A stretch of 8,395 nucleotides of DNA from an uncultured Lysobacteraceae bacterium (GTDB taxonomy: Bacteria > Pseudomonadota > Gammaproteobacteria > Xanthomonadales > Rhodanobacteraceae): positions 1 through 8,395 of the forward strand of contig CAMLSI010000223.1 of the NCBI GenBank assembly GCA_946482585.1. Reading direction: 5' to 3'. Positions 5,299 through 8,395 of the stretch are shown one piece after another; positions within the stretch are counted from its first letter, which is position 1, and each line of letters starts with the position of its first letter. The translations under genes and the position numbers were made by a program. A model generated the notes under the pieces. The model was not told the DNA's origin and searched no databases. It saw only the letters and a list, made by a program, of their open reading frames with translations.

Positions 5299-8082
5299 GT
5301 GCCCACTGGTTCGCGCTTCGCCCAGTTGCGCCGGTTGTTCGAAGAAGTCTGCGACCTCGCGCCCGAGGCGCGCGTCGCGCATCTGCGCGGCAGTGGCGCG
5401 AGCACCGACGTGGTGGCCGAGGTCGAGGCGCTGATCGCCGCGGAGACGCGCGGCCTGCGCCGCGCGGCGACGCCGGTCGCGGCGCTGCTCGCGCAGCTGC
5501 CCGAGACCGAACTCGACGTCGGCGACCGCATCGGTTCCTGGCGGCTCGCCGAAAAGCTCGCGAGCGGCGGCATGGGCGCGGTGTATCGCGCCGAGCGCGC
5601 CGACGGCCATTTCGAACAGCAGGTCGCGATCAAGCTGCTGCGCGGCGTGCCGACCGAGGACGCGCTCGCGCTGCTGACGGCGGAGCGACAGATCCTCGCC
5701 GGGCTGCAGCATCCGCACATTGCGCGGCTGCTCGACGGCGGCGCCACGCCGGGCGGGCAGCCGTATCTCGTCATGGAATTCGTCGACGGCATCGCGATCG
5801 ACCGCTGGTGCGCCGAACGCCGTCTGCGCCTCAAGGCGCGGCTGCGCCTGTTCCGCAACGTCTGTCGTGCGGTCGCGTTCGCGCACCAGCGACTCGTCGT
5901 GCATTGCGACCTCAAGCCGTCCAACGTGCTCGTGCGCGCCGACGGTGCGCCCGTGCTGCTCGATTTCGGCATCGCGCGGGCGCTCGACCGCACGATCGAG
6001 CGCTCGCCGGACGCGTATTACACGCCGGGCTATGCGAGTCCCGAGCAGATGGTCGGCGCGCCGATCAGCGTGGCGAGCGACGTCTACTCGCTGGGGCTGA
6101 TCCTGTTCGAACTCGTCAGCGGACGGAAGGCGCGGCTCGACGCCGAGGACCGTACGGTCACGCAGCTGTCGAGAGGACTGCGGCGCGCGAGCGAACTCGC
6201 CGGCGAGCAATGCGCCTGGCGCCGCGAGCTGCGCGGCGACATCGACGCGATCATCCAGCGCGCGACCGCGCAGCATCCGGGCTTGCGCTATGCCTCGGCG
6301 GACGCGCTCGCGGCGGACATCGAGCGACATCTCGATCTCAAACCCATCGATGCGCGCGCGCCGTCGGCGCGCTATCGCCTGGGCCGTCTGGTCCGGCGGC
6401 GCTGGCCGCTGTTCGCGGCCGGTTTTTTCGTCGCGCTGATGGCGATCGGTTTCAGCTGGCGTCTCGTCAACGAACGCGACCGTGCGCTCGCGGCCGAGCG
6501 CGAGGCGCGGCTCCAGGCCGAGACGGCCGAGCAGGTCAGCGACTTCCTGATCTCGGTCTTTGAATTCGCGAATCCCGAAAAGAATCCGTCGCGGCGCGAC
6601 ATCAGCGCCCGGGAGATGCTCGACGAGAGCACGCAGCGGCTGGACGGCACGCTGCTCGACAAGCCCGACGTGAAAGCCAAGCTCCTCGACGTGCTCGCAC
6701 GCGCCTGGGACAAGCTCGGCCAGCCGAAACGCTCGATCGATCTCTACAAGGCGAGCGTCGGCCAGTGGCAGGGCGCCGGCGCCGGCTACGATCGCCAGCG
6801 CGCGCGCAGCCTCGCCGATCTGGCCGTGGTCGAGAACAACAACGGCCTCAAGAGCGATGCCGAGAAGTCGGCACTGGCCTCGCTCGCGCTGCGCGAGGCG
6901 GCCGTGCCGCGCAACGAAACCGAGCTCGCCGATGCGTGGAACACGCTGGGCCTGGTGCTGCGCGACATCGGCGGGCGCTATGCCGAGGCCGAGGACTACC
7001 TGCGGCGCGCGCTCGAAGTGCGGCGGCGCGCGCAATCGCCCGATGCGCTGGCCGTGATGCACAACCTCGCCGGGCTCTATGTCGATCAGGAGAAGTACGA
7101 CGAGGCCATTGCGTTGTACGAGGAAACGCTCGCGGGCAAGCGCAAGCTGCGCGGCGGCGACGTGCACCCCTCGGTGGTCATCAGCCTCAACGGTTATGCC
7201 GAGGCGCTGGTCAGGAGCAAGCGCTACGACGAAGGCGTGCGCACGTTCCGCGAGGCCATCGCACTGCAGCGCCAGCTCACCGGCGAGGACGATCACGTCG
7301 CGAGCGGCTACAACGAACTGGGCTCGGCGCTGCAGGACGCCGGCCGCTATCCCGAGGCGATGGATGCCTATCGCGAGGCGTTGCGCATCCGCCGCGCCGA
7401 GCGCAACGCGTTGCCGGCGACGCTGGTGCAGCCGCTCAACAATCTCGCCGTTGCGCTCGAGGAAGTCGGCGACTACGCCGCTGCAGAGCCGCTCTACCGC
7501 GAATCGCTCGCGTTGCGCCGGGCCAGCCTCGGTAACGATGATCCGTCGGCCCTGCGCGCCGAACACAATCTCGCCCGCCTGCTGTTGCGGTCGGGACGTG
7601 CCGACGAAGCGCGGCCCCTGGTCGATCACGCGCTCGCGCAACGGCAGAAGCAGCTCAGTGCGACGCATATCGACCTCGGTCGTGCGTTGCTGCTGCGCGT
7701 GGAATTCCTGCGGCGAACCGGGCTCCCCGAGAAGGCCGCGGCGGCGCTCGCCGAGCTCGACGCCGCGCCGGTGCAGACCAACCGCGCGTTGCGCGGCCAG
7801 CGCGAACGCGAACGCGCGCAGCTGGCGCTGGCGCGGCGCGATACGGCGGCGGCCGTCGCGGCGCTGCGCCGGGCTCATGCACTGTTCGTCGAGCACTACG
7901 GCGAGTTGCATCCGTTGACGGCGGCGGCCGCGCTCGACCTTGCCCGCGTGCTGCACGGCGCGGCACAGGACACGGAGGCGCGCGCGCTGCTCGCGGCGAA
8001 CGCCGGCGTGATCGAAGCGAACTTCGTGCCCGACTCGGCCGAGCGCCGGCAGTTGCGGGAACTGCGCGGTTCGCTGCACTGA
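5299..8082 (+). CDS. Membrane-anchored Ser/Thr protein kinase with TPR repeats
   Basis: This is a 927-residue Hanks-type kinase starting at GTG. Residues 1-75 are a helical N-terminal segment common in TPR kinases. The kinase domain (about 77-346) shows the Gly loop ASGGMGAVY (88-96), VAIK (Lys112), helix C Glu129, catalytic HCDLKPSN (202-209), DFG (222-224), SPEQ (247-250) and DVYSLG (261-266). HCD in place of HRD makes it a non-RD kinase. RLVRRR precedes a single membrane helix (about 369-387), so the kinase should be cytoplasmic and the rest periplasmic. Residues 391-480 contain the FLISVFEFANPEK segment seen in this family. TPR-like helical repeats fill about 500-890, with clear units near 545-575, 585-615, 630-655, 668-698 and 710-740. 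As the second gene of the sigma operon it is the likely activator of that sigma factor. The ligand of the TPR part is unknown. Confidence 0.92.
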   Translation: MPTGSRFAQLRRLFEEVCDLAPEARVAHLRGSGASTDVVAEVEALIAAETRGLRRAATPVAALLAQLPETELDVGDRIGSWRLAEKLASGGMGAVYRAERADGHFEQQVAIKLLRGVPTEDALALLTAERQILAGLQHPHIARLLDGGATPGGQPYLVMEFVDGIAIDRWCAERRLRLKARLRLFRNVCRAVAFAHQRLVVHCDLKPSNVLVRADGAPVLLDFGIARALDRTIERSPDAYYTPGYASPEQMVGAPISVASDVYSLGLILFELVSGRKARLDAEDRTVTQLSRGLRRASELAGEQCAWRRELRGDIDAIIQRATAQHPGLRYASADALAADIERHLDLKPIDARAPSARYRLGRLVRRRWPLFAAGFFVALMAIGFSWRLVNERDRALAAEREARLQAETAEQVSDFLISVFEFANPEKNPSRRDISAREMLDESTQRLDGTLLDKPDVKAKLLDVLARAWDKLGQPKRSIDLYKASVGQWQGAGAGYDRQRARSLADLAVVENNNGLKSDAEKSALASLALREAAVPRNETELADAWNTLGLVLRDIGGRYAEAEDYLRRALEVRRRAQSPDALAVMHNLAGLYVDQEKYDEAIALYEETLAGKRKLRGGDVHPSVVISLNGYAEALVRSKRYDEGVRTFREAIALQRQLTGEDDHVASGYNELGSALQDAGRYPEAMDAYREALRIRRAERNALPATLVQPLNNLAVALEEVGDYAAAEPLYRESLALRRASLGNDDPSALRAEHNLARLLLRSGRADEARPLVDHALAQRQKQLSATHIDLGRALLLRVEFLRRTGLPEKAAAALAELDAAPVQTNRALRGQRERERAQLALARRDTAAAVAALRRAHALFVEHYGELHPLTAAAALDLARVLHGAAQDTEARALLAANAGVIEANFVPDSAERRQLRELRGSLH

Positions 8083-8120
8083 GGCGTCGCGCCGGGGCGG
8101 CATCGGCCGTCGCCGGGTTC

Positions 8121-8173
8121 CGGCGCAGCGCCGCCGGACCGTCCGCGAGCCATGCTCGTCGCCATGTTTTTTT
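8121..8173 (+). terminator. Possible terminator of the sigma-kinase operon
   Basis: CGAGC (8146-8150) and GCTCG (8154-8158) form a short hairpin after the kinase stop, and a run of seven T residues lies at 8167-8173. The eight bases between stem and T-run make it non-canonical. Another GC-rich dyad, CGGCG/CGCCG, lies just upstream around 8121-8133. Confidence 0.3.
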
Positions 8174-8175
8174 AC

Positions 8176-8204
8176 TTGTCGTACCGGCCGCGCAGAGGGA
8201 TAGT
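8176..8204 (+). promoter_or_regulatory. Candidate sigma70-type promoter of the last gene
   Basis: TTGTCG (8176-8181) and GATAGT (8199-8204) are 17 bases apart, with four of six matches each to TTGACA and TATAAT. The pair lies 52 bases before the ATG at 8256 and after the T-run that may end the kinase operon. Confidence 0.45.
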
Positions 8205-8241
8205 CCGTTTCCCCAGATTCCGCTCGTTAATGACGTCTCAC

Positions 8242-8248
8242 AGGGGAG
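8242..8248 (+). promoter_or_regulatory. Strong ribosome binding site of the last gene
   Basis: AGGGGAG lies seven bases before ATG 8256. It is the best Shine-Dalgarno sequence in the window and the main evidence that the downstream frame is real. Confidence 0.7.
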
Positions 8249-8255
8249 ATCAGTC

Positions 8256-8395
8256 ATGGCAGCCAGTCCGGTCGGCCTAACGGATGGGACAGCGTCAGCG
8301 ATTCCCGGCGGTTCCCCGAAATACCTTTCGAGCTGGCGAATCCGCTGGTTCTGGCGCTGGCAGGCCTGGCGCCTGCGCAAGGCCCGCAGCCACGA
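8256..8395 (+). CDS. Unrecognised protein, N-terminal part, Trp/Arg-rich
   Basis: The frame stays open from ATG 8256 to the right edge, giving 46 complete codons. I do not recognise the product. The first 24 residues or so are Ala/Ser/Gly/Pro-rich (MAASPVGLTDG at the start) and probably disordered. Residues 27-44 then form a highly basic aromatic stretch, WRIRWFWRWQAWRLRKAR, with five Trp and six Arg. It is neither a typical signal peptide nor a membrane helix, because the charges are interspersed. A membrane-surface amphipathic segment or a nucleic-acid-binding tail are both conceivable. The strong Shine-Dalgarno sequence and promoter candidate support expression. The gene is transcribed in the same direction as the kinase but separated from it by 173 bases, so it probably has its own promoter. 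Confidence 0.6.
   Translation, partial: MAASPVGLTDGTASAIPGGSPKYLSSWRIRWFWRWQAWRLRKARSH

Noticed and set aside
5269..8103. Very long open frame on the minus strand opposite the kinase gene
   Set aside because: It is a mirror of the GC-rich kinase frame. The product is rich in Arg, Ala, Gln and His with no domain motifs, whereas the plus strand encodes a full kinase.
2944..8240. Shared nine-base word GACGTCTCA at 2944-2952 and 8232-8240
   Set aside because: Nine-base coincidences are expected many times in a window of this size, and the contexts differ.

Overview
The window is very GC-rich, with G or C at most third codon positions. It looks like a proteobacterial chromosome. The pairing of an ECF sigma factor of the TIGR02999/ECF43 type with a TPR-containing Ser/Thr kinase, plus a proteobacterial HAD-UbiA fusion, suggests a gammaproteobacterium of the Lysobacterales/Xanthomonadales type. 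This taxonomic guess is inference only.

Layout. (1) Positions 1-2765, minus strand: a compact three-gene operon read leftwards. It holds a HAD-UbiA fusion (polyprenyl-phosphate phosphoribosyltransferase type), a DprE1-like FAD oxidoreductase, and the first 14 codons of a short-chain dehydrogenase in the DprE2 position. Gaps between genes are 1 and 3 bases. Together they can be read as a route from PRPP and a polyprenyl phosphate to polyprenyl-phospho-arabinose, the D-arabinofuranose donor. (2) Positions 2766-3316: a gap of about 550 bases without a convincing protein gene. It holds an inverted-repeat leader in front of the minus-strand operon, several further stem-loops, and a strong rightward terminator at 3201-3245 with no obvious gene feeding it. 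(3) Positions 3317-4633, plus strand: a dicarboxylate/amino acid:cation symporter (DAACS family) with its own candidate promoter just after the terminator. (4) Positions 4731-8082, plus strand: a two-gene signalling operon. An ECF sigma factor is followed after 10 bases by a 927-residue membrane-anchored Ser/Thr kinase with a TPR-rich C-terminal half. No anti-sigma gene is present. The sigma factor carries a threonine where other ECF factors have acidic residues in region 2.2, so phosphorylation by the neighbouring kinase is the likely switch. (5) Positions 8083-8395: a short gap with a good sigma70-like promoter, then the start of an unrecognised gene with a strong ribosome binding site and a Trp/Arg-rich segment, cut by the window edge.

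The most useful leads are the kinase-sigma pair (Thr53), the orphan terminator with structured DNA upstream of it, and the arabinose-donor cassette, whose DprE1-like enzyme has alanine at the position of the benzothiazinone-reactive cysteine.
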